A DNA stretch of 64,000 bases from Phellopilus nigrolimitatus (GCA_021029095.1 JAJOHG010000040.1:124001-188000); one strand, 5' to 3'; shown: positions 47,568 through 59,826, numbered from the stretch's first letter. Notes: generated from the sequence alone by a model not told the origin. Made by a program: numbers and translations.

Positions 47568-50500
47568 GGTGATAAGGGTGTAAATAGGTTCAACAAGAGG
47601 CTTCGAAAAGTCGACTCGGGAGACGTATCGAGACAGCTCCGCGACGCCAGAGGTGTTTATAGAAAATAGAGCCATGTAATGAACAAAAGCTCTGATAGGG
47701 TCTTTGAGGCATTTTCGCTTGATCGGTACTTCGCTCGGGCTGATAACGGAATTGGTATGTACCGCATCACGGCGTTTGAGATACTTGCACCTTCGATGTG
47801 AATAGCATTCTTGATGCTGACATAGAACTGCAGAAGAACGAAGTAACATCGGCATCATTATTAGAAGCTCGACAATCTGAGATGATACAGCTTATTCTCC
47901 TTGTGTTGATTGAGATACGAGCGGACTCAACAGAGCACCGGAGCTCGAACTATGCGCTAAGAGCATCTGAGGCGCGTTCGGGGATCGCCGGAGGAGGACT
48001 CTTACATGGTGTTTTTGAATAGAGAACGGTTCTCCGTGCCCTTCGTGTACGAATGAAAACGGCATCTTTATTCGTGGAGTTGGAAAAAGGTATGTGAATA
48101 GCATGGATGGCCAGACGCTCCCGGAGCTCGACAGGAACAATATTCGCACTGAACCGAACACATACATAATCTTGCCCACAAACCGCATCGGAGGTCTACT
48201 TGTATTCACAGAGTTTATTGCCAGAAGAGTGGTGAGCTCATGCGCGGAGACGTATCAAATACTGATCGAGTTTAGATGCAGGGGAGACCGGAAGACATAC
48301 GAACGCAACGTCCCAACGCAGACTGAATGCAAATAAGCCCGCAAGAGGAGAAAGCGGACGAGCCGATCCGGTCATTGCAGCCTGCAGAAAGCCGAAACTC
48401 ACGATTTCTCCCGTGAATACTCAGACTACACGTAGCTTAGAATTAAGTATCACATACTTTGAACAACGACTATCGCGATATCATCGAGCCAGAAAGGGAA
48501 AGAGCCGATCATGCCCGCTGGCACACGAGTCCCGCGACGAACGCGATGATACCAAAAGCGCAGCATCAACAAGTCTATTCGTCCTAGTCCTGGTGATTGT
48601 CCAAGACCTGATAAACAGAAAGTCGTCTCCAGCATACTCGATCCAGTCGCTGAAAACAGCCGCATTTGCCCGAGGGTGTGAGTGCGCCAGGACTGAAGAT
48701 AGCGCCGCCCGAATCCGATCCCAGATGACCGACGAGCCGCTCTGTCTAGACCACGCGCACACCCCAGGCTATCTTGGCCCGCACGCCAAAGCAGCTTCCC
48801 AGAACGAGCTAATGCGCCACGGGAGTACCGGAATTTTAAACGCCTGGCAGCAGCACACACGAGGAATCAGTAAGTACGTCTGTCAATGAGAATCATGCAC
48901 CGAAGATGCCTGCTCACCGCGCATATTCGACGGGCGACCGCTGTTGACACCCAGCGCAGCACCTGCAGTCCCCGAACGCAGCGCCTTTTTCATGCCTTCA
49001 AGCGATGTAGCCCACTCGATTTAAGTATGAACAAGCGTTTCTCCGTTTTCGTTCCGTTGGTTTCTCAACCGTCTCCACCGCTCTGTTACCGACGTCATTA
49101 TTTGTGAGATCGGCTTGACTGTAAAGTACTTGGCAGACCATTCAGAGACTAAGAATATGTAAAGAGAATACCGACATACATAATTTCGCCCTGACGTGCT
49201 TTCCACGCCCAATCAACTCTGGCCGCGTTCTGCTGTCAGGCGAGTCTCTCTGGACACGACTGGTCACCGCGTACCAACAGAAACCGGAAGACCCGAATCT
49301 AGCACACAAAGCGAGCATGTGTGGTATCCCAAAACATGACCCAAAAGATGCGGGGTTCGGAGTGATCTGGGGAACATAGGCGGGCGGTCGAGGGTAACCG
49401 ATAAGCGTGCTGAATGGGCAGCGCGTGCTCAGAAAGGCGTGAGAGCTGCAAACGAGCATGAGTTGAGGAAGAGGGAGAGAAGAGATCGTGCGCTCCGAAC
49501 TTCGCGGATCTGACGAGATTTCGGATGATAGAAATTATGGAAAGAAAAATAATCACTTACCATACCAATAGTTTCCATACACCCAATGTTTGCATAGGCT
49601 AGAGAGCATTTCACGGCCGATGAAGTCGAGGACCAATTTACAGCACCGTATCTACGAAGGTTACTGCTGCGTGCGGTTGACGCGCTCCGCGCTCGGTATG
49701 GACTTGCAAAAGCATGTTTTGGAGAGTTTTGACAAGCGAACGAGTCAAGATAAGCATGCATAGGTAGAATGCATATACACAAGTGCTTCTATTAGTTGAA
49801 AAGTGTACAGCTGTCTTCTACATGTGTATATGTCGACGTGCTAAGAAACAATGATGAGCGCGAGATCGAGAAAGATGCGAAAAATGACTGACTCACGGAG
49901 CTAACATTCCAGTCCGAGCCCCGCTTCCGCATCCGCGTCTTGAAATCCTCTGTCTTGTGTCGATCGATGGCGATTGCGAAGGATGACGGAGTCATCGACG
50001 TTGAGCGCTCACACGAACGACGTGAGACTGAGAGTGCAAGCGAGTTCAGGCGAGCTTAGGGCCGGCCACTCAAACCTAGATGACGTCATCTTACCTACAT
50101 GACCGTCAAGCTGCCCGATAGCACCTGCGCCATCGAAGTACCATTCAAAATTAGTTCACTTTTTCTTTCTTCGTTTACGTCGCTCACTCTACTGTCCAAC
50201 ATTTGCTTTCATCCATGCGCGTTGCATGAGTAGGATGTACTGACCAGCGGCCTTCACGAAACATGGGTGCGCATCTCGCTATCCTCCTTCTCGAGGCAAT
50301 CAATCTGACCAAGTCGCTCCCATGTCTACTCGTCTAGAGTGGAGCATCGCTTCGAAACACACGAAAACGCGTCGCCGGTGTAACGATATGGTGCACGCCC
50401 TCGTTCTCTCCCATCTGGTGTCGTAATAATGCAATTCCCTCGCTTTTTCTAGCATTCGTGCGAACCGCAAGCAGGCAATCTTCAATGTCACGCTCGGCAC

Positions 50501-51890
50501 AGACAGGCAGTCGTGCCTCAGAAGCTGAGCGCCGCGCTCACGACCTTCGACGCCACATGGACCCAGGCTTCTCCGGCTTGGATGTGAAGATCGCGTTCAT
50601 GAGGATGTGCGCGCTGGGTCGTTGTCTATTTCGCTTTACCTTTGAATTATCTCTTCGTCTCTGTCGCTAACCAGGTTTCGACGGAGACATACATCGCGAG
50701 TCCCTCTCTCCCTCTTTGGTTTCTGACATTGTCAAACTGCAAGAACAAGCGAGACAATGTAGGACTTATATTTGTGAGTTCGTCGTCTGCATCTTTCTTG
50801 ATATCGCGCTTATTGTCTCTCCCTCCAGTACGTTGCCATGTTTATGTATTTGAAATGGCAGCTGCTGGCGAAGCAGCTTCCGATCTATATGCTGCTAATG
50901 TAACCGCAGGCATTGATGGTAAAAGAAAAGGAATGCAGATACGATAATCTCGTTACATTCAATCGAGCCTCCTGACGCGAGCTGTGCCGTTGAGGCGCTT
51001 TTCAACTTTAGTCTTTACGCTGTCTTCTACTTCTAGACTGCTCAAGAAAATCGGTGCGTCGAGCGAATGAATATAGCGCTTGGCGAAGGTGTGTGTATAC
51101 GTTTCGTCTCTCCCTCCTCAAGGAAAACGAGCTATTTGGCCCGCCTGTCCATCGGGTAAACTCCGCGAATTCGACTGCCGTGCCAGACACTTGATAAGTT
51201 CTCAAAGTGTATGCAGAATTCAACGGGTTAGTTAACCCGTCAGCACGAAAAGCGCGCAGCTGCTCAGCAAGGCTCTCAGACAAATCTCGTGGATACGGCG
51301 TGCAAAGCGGACGCTATCGTTCGTGCTACTCGAGCAAGCGTCCCGCGTAGGATGCGGGCTCGCGTATGGAAAATCATTAGCTCTGGGCGCGAGTACCGAA
51401 CCTCAAGACGCACATGCAAGTCGGCGCGCTTTCACTCCGCCTGCTCTCCTTTTCTTTCTCGCTGTCTTCGGCGCTACCGAGCTATGCAGGACGCGCATAA
51501 GAGCGAGCACAGCCCATTGATATTTGCTCCCGGTGTGCTGATTAAGAATGGTAAGCTGGCTGAGCAAGACATGCGTGCTCTTGATGTATGATGACAATTG
51601 CATCTAACTATTACGTTTTGACGTACAAATTCCGGAGGGAGAGGATCACACCGAGCTCGTATGTATAAATAAATAAGTATTCAGTTTCGCCCAGCGAAGA
51701 TTATTTACATTGCAATGGTGATTAAATAAGGACAATATGGAAAGGCAAGAACGAACAATAACAAATAGAATAGGGGTGTAGGTGTGTTTGACCGTCCCAC
51801 ACATCTTCTGCATAGCTGTTATTAAATTAGTGAGCAAATCTATTAAAACAAATAGAACAACGAAATCACCTTGGAATTCCTTTTGAAAAA
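47568..51890. other. Array spacer G
   Basis: Class 1 upstream block (GCATTTTCGCTTGATCGGTA near 47711), a degraded GCCTGCTCACCGCGCATATT block near 48908, a long minus-strand open stretch near 49300-49780 that shares some segments with spacer E (RSAHDLFSPSSS-like near 49470), the TGACGTCA palindrome at 50079-50088, a GTGAGTTCGTCGTCTGCATC block near 50774, and GATGCGGGCTCGCGTATGG near 51351. The E/G shared minus-strand segments have indels between them, so a common gene is possible only as a relic. Confidence 0.5.
50079..50088. promoter_or_regulatory. ATGACGTCAT palindrome (CRE/ATF-like site), spacer G
   Basis: Same palindrome in the context CCACTCAAACCTAG; third copy in the window. Confidence 0.4.
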
Positions 51891-53523
51891 TCAAGAGAAC
51901 TCAATGTTGCTCATGGTCTTCATTCTGTAGCTGGTCCCTCCATTGGCTCCCCTCTCTCCAGCTTCCTTCAGATGGACCAGAAGATGGCTCCCAAGGACAC
52001 ACAGAAGGCTGGGACTGCCTGAAATACTCAGGAGATTAGCCAGGAGAATATTTGGGATAAACAACTGGTCTGAAACTATCTGCATAACACTGCAAAAGAT
52101 GACCCTGTCAGAGTAGTTAGCTCCTTAATCACTATCCATGTATGAAGGAAAACATACATAACAAAATAAATGGCCTGGTCTTGGATGAGCACCTTAACAA
52201 GGGTGAACTGACTGAAGCCAGCTGTCTCCCTCCAGTGTTCTGCAGCCTTGTAGAGTGCTAAAACCATTAAGATAATTCCATACAGCATTGGTGCAACCCT
52301 GTTCCAATTTTGAAGTCGGACTGACTGCTTTCCAGAACATGAGTACTTACCAGGTCAAAGCACCCCACACTTTTGGAGGGTCTCTATTGCTTCCACAAAA
52401 TGTTGCACCTTTTGCAAGCTCCCCTACAACAACTGGAACCCATGATCAGAAAATGCCACTGTAAGATGAACAAATACTCTTACTCTCTTGATAGATGTTG
52501 CCATATATAAGAAGGCCCAGTCCAAATGCTGCCTCCAGTCCAAATAAACTCCTCAGACATGCAGCTAGCCTCTTATCTGTTGTGTATTAGACACCAGAAG
52601 TAGCAAGTAACATTAGAAATGCTCACTCTGGTGGTATAGTGCTAGCACCCTCATCAGAAGAATATCTGCAAGATGATTAGTGGTAGGTGAATGTATTGGA
52701 TATTATAAGCAGTGGGGCATTACAGTCAATTAAAAGGATAGTCATCCAATCTTCCCTGCAATGAGCGAGATGTTGTGTGAGTAAATTTTAGAAATTCACT
52801 AGCAAAACTCCAAATCCAATAAGTGCCAATGCCTTTTCAATGTCATCAGTAATGACTCAGTGTAGTATTTGGGTGCTTACACCTATAAATGAAGTTTAGA
52901 GTTAGCTAGAGTGTGCTATAATACCATGATCAGAAATGGCTTGCAGTGCTTCATTTGCCTGAAGGGTATTATCTATGAAACACAGTGTCAGTGGACATTC
53001 TTACTTTTCATGCATCCCATTAATGATTAATCTTATGACCTACCCACTATACTGCAAATTGCTCCAAGAATGCCAATGTAGCGATTCTGAAACCAAGTGT
53101 TAAAGTAGTTCAAGTTGACCGAAGGAAACTGTAATATATTATTTACTGCAAAGTAAATCAAGCTGACAAATGCTCGAGGAGAGCTCTTCATTCCACATGA
53201 AAAGTAAGCTTATGCCTGAAACCAATATCAAACAAATGACATGCCCAAAAGTATTTAATCTAAATGACGCAGTGATCAGTTTAAACATGAAGATGATAAT
53301 GCCGGGCCATATTTACCTCCTTGTCCATAGTGGTAACTAAGAGATCAACATGTCAATGGAGTTTGAAACAACTGAAATCTGACATGCCGACCGAGATGCA
53401 AGACTTACTGGTGTCATAGGCCAAGAGAGTTAGAGTCGCCACTTCAGTGTATTGTGTGATATCTACTTCTGAGATGAAAATAGGCACGAGGCTTGGATCA
53501 ACATCAGAGCGTATTGAATGCAT
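51891..53523 (-). pseudogene. DUF6533 membrane protein gene, array copy H (degenerate)
   Basis: Exon 1 starts at 53523 (MHSIRSDVDPSLVPIFIS), three codons shorter than the others. The last exon ends at 51891 (GERGANGGTSYRMKTMSNIE...). The penultimate exon (AAEHWRETAGF) is intact. The third exon meets a TAA two codons after its acceptor, with no in-frame alternative that I can find. The exon corresponding to LLIILKGLGF has lost its acceptor AG and is strongly diverged (near 52800-52880). I judge it a pseudogene. It has a class 2 upstream region. Confidence 0.65.
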
Positions 53524-55190
53524 AGTGGATCGGGTGCAAAAAATTTAGCAAAATTTCGGAAGGTCGAATTGGGGGATACATCAACAGACTCACGACCTCA
53601 GAGGAATTTAAAGCAAAGAGAGCCGGTCAAAGAACAAAATCTCTGATAGAAATCTTCGAAGATTTAGTGGGGAGGCAGAAAATAAGGCAGGTCAGGTACG
53701 ATTTGAGAGCATATTTTCTGTTGGGAGATTCAATGATACATCATACCTATCGATTGGAATGCCGGTGATACTAATTGTAGACGCGATTCGCAAAGCCATC
53801 GTGATGCAACCATCGAAGAGCTTCGGGCGCCAAATTGTGCGGCGTATATCTCCGCAAAGAAGTATCTCTGTTACATTGACGGCGCGCCATTAACAAATAA
53901 AAGCGAAAACCGCTAAAGAAATACTAAAAGCGCACAGTAGTGCACTGGTGAGACATCTATCCTGTCATGAGGATCAGAAGTGCTTGATGTCCACTTCCTA
54001 GTAACTTTGATCTGTAAATCAGTGTCTGTTGCGCATAGCTTCAGGATATAGAGAGCAGTTGATGGGCAGCTTTCGGTGAAGGAAGATGTGCGAATACCGC
54101 TGGGAATGAGATGATCAAATCGAATAATGCTGTGCAGAAGTTGCGAAGCACGAGTGCGCCCCTCGATTGTCTAATCTGAATCAGATGTAAACGGTTCTAG
54201 ACAGACTCGTGAGATTCGCCAGCGGAAAAAAGAAAACAGGTTACCAGATATGAAAGAGTACACCGCACCATCAAATACAACCGCACCGGGATCCTCGTTG
54301 CACTGATTTATACTTAACACTTAGACGAGCTGTCACGTTGGAGCACGATTGATGCTGATACAACTGAAGGTTTGCACTGTAGATCGCAGTTCATATTTGA
54401 TAAGCAGTCAGGTGCATTTCCTTAGTCGCGATCCGAGCGAACAGGAAGACCGGACTTACAAGGCAGCCTGTCCTTTCTAGTTGATTCCCGCAACGGACCT
54501 ACGAACGTTAGCTTCAAGAAGGCGCTCTCCCGGATACCCATATCTAAACCGACGGTATTGCAAGTGATATGAGGGCTATGCATGAGGTGGAAAGAAGTAT
54601 ATGCATGGTAAGAAAGCACGCGCATCTAAAGAGGTGCATAAACCAACGTTGTTTTTCGCCGATGCCGCTCAAGCCGGTGTGATGATATAATTGATGCCGG
54701 TTACCATATTGGCTGGTCTGTGGCAGCTGTACTGAAATTTCCATTTCAGGACTAGCTTCCCTTTTGGGGAAAAATGTCGAAAAGTGCACTGCCATTATTT
54801 TGTAGATCCACTGTAACTAACCATGCGCCATTTTTGGACCGCCGATTTTGCCGTCGACAACGTTGCTTGCATCGTCTCTGCAAAACATCTATGGCTTTAC
54901 ATAACTTATCGCATACCTTTCGACGGAGGTATCGGCTCACACAATGACTTCTCAAACACATCTCCACATCTCTCTCTTTCCTCTAAATTGCAGCCAAGAC
55001 GTTCAACGAAGACTTAGCTACATTTGAGCACGAACGGAGACTTTTTTCTTATCTTGAGAAAGCGGGTCAAGCATCCCGTTTCGATTCTGCCGTGGCGAAC
55101 CGTTTTTAGAATCCAAGAAGCATGGCCCTCACATCAAATACATTTATAGCCAGCTTTTAGCATTCGCTGTCAGTAACATTCTTCTCAAGC
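53524..55190. other. Spacer H, left part, up to the P450 promoter
   Basis: Class 2 upstream block (CTATCCTGTCATGAGGATCA near 53957), then about 0.7 kb without clear homology to the other spacers. The common block that follows class 2 sequence in spacers B and F is absent, so the P450 cassette seems to begin somewhere between about 54450 and 55100. A minus-strand 83-codon frame at 54544-54795 has no features I can support. Confidence 0.5.
55142..55149 (+). promoter_or_regulatory. TATA-like element (ATTTATAG) of the P450 gene
   Basis: Lies about 45 bp before the start codon, in ATTTATAGCCA. A near-identical TTTATAGCCA occurs upstream of the DUF6534 gene. Confidence 0.45.
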
Positions 55191-57157
55191 ATGGCTCTCA
55201 TCGTCGTGCTCGATGTCGCTGCAGTCTGTGCCACCGTCTATACTCTCAAGAAACTCGTATCCAAACGTCCACCGCTTCCACCGGGCCCGCGGGGCCTCCC
55301 GCTCGTAGGAAACATCCTCGACCTCCCCGACCCCGATGGCAAACCTTGGCTGCACTGGCAGAAGCACAAAGCGCTGTACGGGCCCATCAGCTCCGTTACT
55401 GTTCTTGGCCAGACAATGGTCATTATTAATGACTACACCATCGCCGTCGACCTTTTTGAGAAGAAGTCCGCTATTTACTCGGACCGCCCTACGCTCACGT
55501 TCGGCGGCGAGATGTAAGTAGGTCTGAAGCTCATTCTGTGTGCGTAAACTGAGCTGGCGCTGTAGGGTTGGCTGGGATACCTCGGTACCGTTGTCACGCT
55601 ACGGAGAGCGCTTCCGTAAGTATCGGCGCAACTTCCATGAGTACCTTGGTACGCGCACCGCCGTCGCAAGCTTCACTCCAATCGAAGAGGTCGAGACGCG
55701 CAGGTTTCTTCTGCGCACGATGCGCGATCCAAGCTCGCTGCACGATCAGATCAGGAGGTACGCAAGACGCATCCTCACAGCTGAAGCTTGACTGACAGCG
55801 AAAACTGTCATGCAGAACGGCTGGGGCCATTATTCTGCGGCTCTCGCATGGGTACACGATCGAACCCGAGGGTCCTGACAAACTCATCGACCTCGCGGAC
55901 GATGTCATGACCGAATTCATGTTGTCGCTCACGCCGGGTCTCTGGATGGTAGACGTTGCGCCTTTCAGTACGAGTCATCTACCATTTTGTTTTTCTGCGT
56001 GTCTTCTAATCGGCACCTAGTGCGCTACCTCCCCGACTGGTTCCCAGGCACCGCCTTCAAGCGCATCGCGGCTAAATGGCGCTCGCACGTGCACCAATTC
56101 GTCGAGCAGCCGTTCGCCTTCGTCAAGGCACAAATAGACGAGGGAACCGCGCAGCCGTCGTTCGTCTCGACGCTTCTCCAGCGCGCGGAGAGCAAATACG
56201 ACGAGTTCTGCATAAAGTGGTGCGCCGCGGCTGTGTATGGCGGTGGCGCGGACACGACTGTATCCGCGTTGTATACATTCTATCTCGCGATGACATTGCA
56301 CCCCGAGGCGCAGCGGAAAGCTCAGGAGGAGATCGACAGCGTCGTTGGGGGTGAGAGGCTTCCTGGATTCGAGGACAGGGCACAGATGCCGTACATCGAA
56401 GCGGTTCTGAAGGAAACCATGCGCTGGAATCTTGTCGCGCCGCTGGGTCTCCCTCACTCATCGACCGAGGACAGTATGTACGACGGGTACTTCATCCCGA
56501 AAGGCTCAATCCTCATGGCGAACAGCTGGTTTGGGTTTTCACCGTCTATCTCGTTCTCTAAGGCCTGCTAACTCGGCTCGATATAGGGAGATCGGGCATA
56601 ACCCGGACTCATACAATGATCCCATGGCGTTCAGACCGGAGCGTTTCCTCGGCAAAATGCCTGAGATGAATCCGCACAATTACGCGTTCGGCTTCGGACG
56701 CAGGTGTGTTCTCGGCTTCCGTCTTCCTTGTTTTCACCAGACGTATTTTTAGACGCTCAGATCTGATGCTTTTCGCTTCCCGGTAGGATATGTCCTGGCA
56801 GCGACCTCGCGGACGCGTCAATGTGGCTGTCTATCGCGATGGCTCTGGCAGTGTTCGACATCAAGAAGGCGCGCGATGCAGCCGGCCACGAGATCACTCC
56901 GAACGCCGAGTTCCACAATGGCGCGATCTGGTGCGTTCTTATTGATCTTTTTCAGCGATTTATCTGCGGCTGTCACTAAGACGGTTATGTTCTCCTTTTC
57001 TAGTCACCCGAAGGACTTCAAGTGCGCGATCACGCCGCGCTCGGAACGGGCTGCCGCGCTTGTCAGAAGTGTCGAAGATGAGCACCCGTACGAGAAGAGT
57101 GATGCAAAGATGCTTGCCAGCGTCCAATGGGACACCACGGAGTTTTCGAGCATCTGA
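55191..57157 (+). CDS. Cytochrome P450 monooxygenase, 529 aa, seven exons
   Basis: A microsomal haem-thiolate oxygenase that takes electrons from an ER reductase; substrate unknown. Exons: 55191-55513, 55566-55757, 55816-55967, 56021-56528, 56587-56703, 56787-56930, 57004-57157. All phases agree and the total is 530 codons with stop. An N-terminal anchor (residues 2-19) is followed by a basic stretch and the proline hinge PPGP at 30-33. The I-helix oxygen-binding motif is GGGADTT at 296-302, the K-helix ExxR is E354/R357 (LKETMRW), PERF is at 409-412, and the haem loop FGFGRRICPG is at 426-435 with Cys433. Length and motif order are normal for fungal P450s of the OrdA/CYP64-like type common in basidiomycetes. 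Every key residue is present. It is the only clear metabolic enzyme in the array and is followed in the same orientation by a DUF6534 gene. Confidence 0.95.
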
Positions 57158-57219
57158 AGCGGAGACTCCACGTGCACGGCTTCGACCAGGGTTTTTTTCC
57201 CTTTAGCAAAGTTGTTGAG

Positions 57220-57380
57220 AATGGTGCGGACGCTGGGCCTCTGGATGGCCGGCACTTCTTGCTTCACTGCGCAATTCGCCTCACAACTTTTTATGTAGTA
57301 TCGTTATGTTTGCCAAAGGCTTCTTCAAAGTCATCGTCGGAAACTGCTCCATGCTACATGAAGACGATATTTTCCTGCAA
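57220..57380 (+). repeat. Imperfect direct repeat, left copy (3' flank of P450)
   Basis: Similar over about 140 bp to 60070-60210: shared pieces include TTCTTGCTTCAC and TATGTAGTATC followed by GTC(A/G)TCG(T/G/C)-type sequence at the same spacing. The identity is partial and judged by eye. Confidence 0.5.
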
Positions 57381-57759
57381 GTCATGCATGGTGCACTTCT
57401 GCCGTATGCAAGTACGCACATTGATTTAAATCATCGATCCGTTCCCACAGCCGTCATAAACACCTCGCGCATGCTTCTTTTCCGTTTCCGGGAAGCTGTG
57501 AATCAGGCTGTTCAGATTGATGGTTCTGAGAATTTGAGGATTCGAGAGATGCAGGCGTATACGTATCTCTGGATCAGTTGCCTTGCAGCACAGGTTTAAA
57601 TCGACTCGGGGAACCTCAAGTCCTCAGTTGGATTCAATGGGCGGGGACGGATATGCCAAAGAATGCCGTCGATGAAGCTATTTTTTGTCGGAAAATATAA
57701 AACGTCTTTCCCAAAGCCCGTATACCATACCCCCACCGATCCGCCACGCAGCGCTGCAG

Positions 57760-57769
57760 TTTATAGCCA
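57760..57769 (+). promoter_or_regulatory. TATA-like element (TTTATAGCCA) of the DUF6534 gene
   Basis: Shares nine or ten bases with the element before the P450, about 130 bp before the ATG at 57895. Shared upstream words fit co-expression of the pair but do not prove it. Confidence 0.35.
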
Positions 57770-57894
57770 CTGCAGTCTGCTCCTTGTGCCTGCTCCTTGT
57801 GCTCGCTGTCGTATTAATCGAAGCTCGGCCCTGAGCGGACGAGATTCACTGAACGCAATTGTTCGAGAGCATTTACAGATCAATCGTTGCAAGT

Positions 57895-59826
57895 ATGGGT
57901 TCTGCGACGGCTTTGCCTGCCTTGGACAACACTGTATGTCTTCCGTCATTTACTTTAACGTTCACGAGTGCTAACAAGTCCTATTGTTTCATGCTTATAG
58001 ATGGGTGCGCTGTTCCTGAGCGTCATGTAAGCTTCCGCCCCCTACTTCGTACGCTCGGACCTCTGACTGATGTCCTGCCTTTGACGCAGGCTTTCCATGG
58101 CGTAGGCCTTTCTAGTAATGCAGGCTTTTCAAGAGTATCTGATGGTCATCTGCGTATAGTCTGTGGGGTGTTGGATGCGTGCAGATTTACTATTATTTCA
58201 ACGTACGCTCGGTTTTCGACGTTTCCTCATGTATCAGCCAAATCATGTCTGGTGTTGTAATGTACAGATGTATCCAGAAGACAAGCGGTGGATCAAGACT
58301 CTCGTAAGCCTTTTTTGATTTGTAATTTTGGGCTCTTCTCGTGAATAACGCAACACTCAGGTTATAGTTGTCTGGGTCTTTGACAGTGTGCACCAAGGTC
58401 TATTAACGCATTCGTGCTATACATATTTGATCACGAACTACGGGAACCCGCTTTTTCTGACGCACGTTGTGAGGAGTCTTTTGGTACGCCCTGCTGCTGC
58501 ATTCTTTAATCTGCTTCCGCTAACTAGCCTGCGGTCAGGTCATGGTGCTCATGAGCGTAAGTCTCTCGGCTCCGGCACAGTCTTCATTTGCTTATCTTTG
58601 TCAATCTTAGGGCGTTGTTTGTCTTCTCGTGCAGTCGTTCCTGGTTCACCGCGTCTGGATATGTATGTGTATGCTCCCCATATTGCAGACTTTTCTTACC
58701 TCTCACGCTGCACGACAGTGAGCCACAAAAACATATTCGTTGTCTCCTTCTTGATGCTCCTCGTTTTCGGAGAATTCGCCTCTGTCATCGGTGCGTGTAT
58801 ATCGATATACCACGTAACAACTTCACTTATTCACGCCTGCTTTACTTTAAACTCAGTATATTTCGCCAAAGCGTAAGTTATCTCTAATGCGCGAGCTCGC
58901 ATCAATATGCTTGCGATTTGAAATGGACTGATCCCCCTCGACTCCCTGATATAGTGCGATTTATGATTCATTTGTCGATCTACCGTTGGTCTTCAACGAG
59001 TCGCGCGCAATCAACATCCTCGGGGCGTCGAGCGACATCATAATCGCTTTCACGCTCATATTTCTACTCCAGCGTTCGCGCACGGGATTCTCGCGCTCCG
59101 AGACGATCATCAACCGCTTAATCCTGTTTACAATCAATACGGGATTGCTGACGAGCTTATGTGCGCTTATGTCGCTAATATTCGTATGTACATACTTCAA
59201 GGTGTCGAGTGCGCGCACTAACGAAGGCTTTCAGGTTTCATTGTACCCAGATTCGTTTATCTATATCGCGTTTTTCGTCTGCGTCAGCAAGCGTGAGTTC
59301 CTATTTGTTAAATCAGGAAGTAATCTGAAAGGCGCTTTCCAGTGTACTCAAACTCTCTCTACGCAACGTACGAGCGTTGGCGCCTTCGGTGCACTGTTGA
59401 CTGTCATCGTAATTTCTGATTTTTATTATTACAGTTTGAACGCTAGGACGATCGTTGTAGGGGTTGGCCAGCACACAAGCTCAGGTACTGCGGAATCCTC
59501 ATTCCAGATGGGACGTTTGGTCCCTAATTCCGCGAACGTCAATAAAACATCTGTGAACGTCAACACAGTAAGTACTCAACACACGGTGTATTCTTCCAGA
59601 AACTCGCTTTGATGATGATATCTCGCTTCCTCAGGCTGTCAATCGGCACACGCTGGACCTCGGATCTGCCGACACCCACCTCAAAGGGACCTTAGGAGTA
59701 AGCTTTCAAGTGCTTATTTATTCGGCCGCATTCTGAAGACTATCACAGGTTTCTTCTGGGTTGATGCCCTCTGATTGCGACGATAGCTCGGAGTACGACA
59801 GGAAACGCGGCATCTCGCAGGTCTAG
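57895..59826 (+). CDS. DUF6534 multi-pass membrane protein, 340 aa, sixteen exons
   Basis: Exons: 57895-57933, 58001-58026, 58090-58101, 58160-58202, 58268-58303, 58361-58483, 58539-58556, 58611-58662, 58719-58790, 58857-58872, 58955-59183, 59235-59292, 59343-59367, 59435-59567, 59635-59697, 59749-59826. Every junction is GT-AG and in phase; the total is 341 codons with stop. Landmarks typical of the family: ALPALDNTMGALFLSVM, LWGVGCVQIYYYFN, VIVVWVFDSVHQGLLTHSCY, TYLITNYGNP, SHKNIFVVSFLMLLVFGEF, FLLQRSRTGFSRSETIINRL, FTINTGLLTSLCALMSLI, PDSFIYIAFFVCVSK and YSNSLYATLNAR. About seven hydrophobic segments precede a polar, Ser/Asn-rich cytosolic-type tail. Exon 3 is only 12 nt. The long RSRTGF exon and the C-terminal family words make the assignment firm. 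Function of DUF6534 proteins is unknown; the tail and seven-helix layout are receptor-like, which is only an inference. Confidence 0.9.

Larger units (their letters stand above)
57158..57894 (+). other. P450 3' flank and DUF6534 5' region
   Basis: Holds a 97-codon plus-strand open frame (57306-57599) that I do not accept as a gene. Its first part lies in a segment similar to the 3' flank of the DUF6534 gene near 60120-60210, which is not open there. A TTTATAGCCA element lies at 57760-57769, about 130 bp before the next start codon. Confidence 0.5.

Noticed and set aside
57306..57599. 97-codon frame after the P450
   Set aside because: Its 5' part lies in a segment similar to the flank after the DUF6534 gene, where it is not open; no recognisable features.
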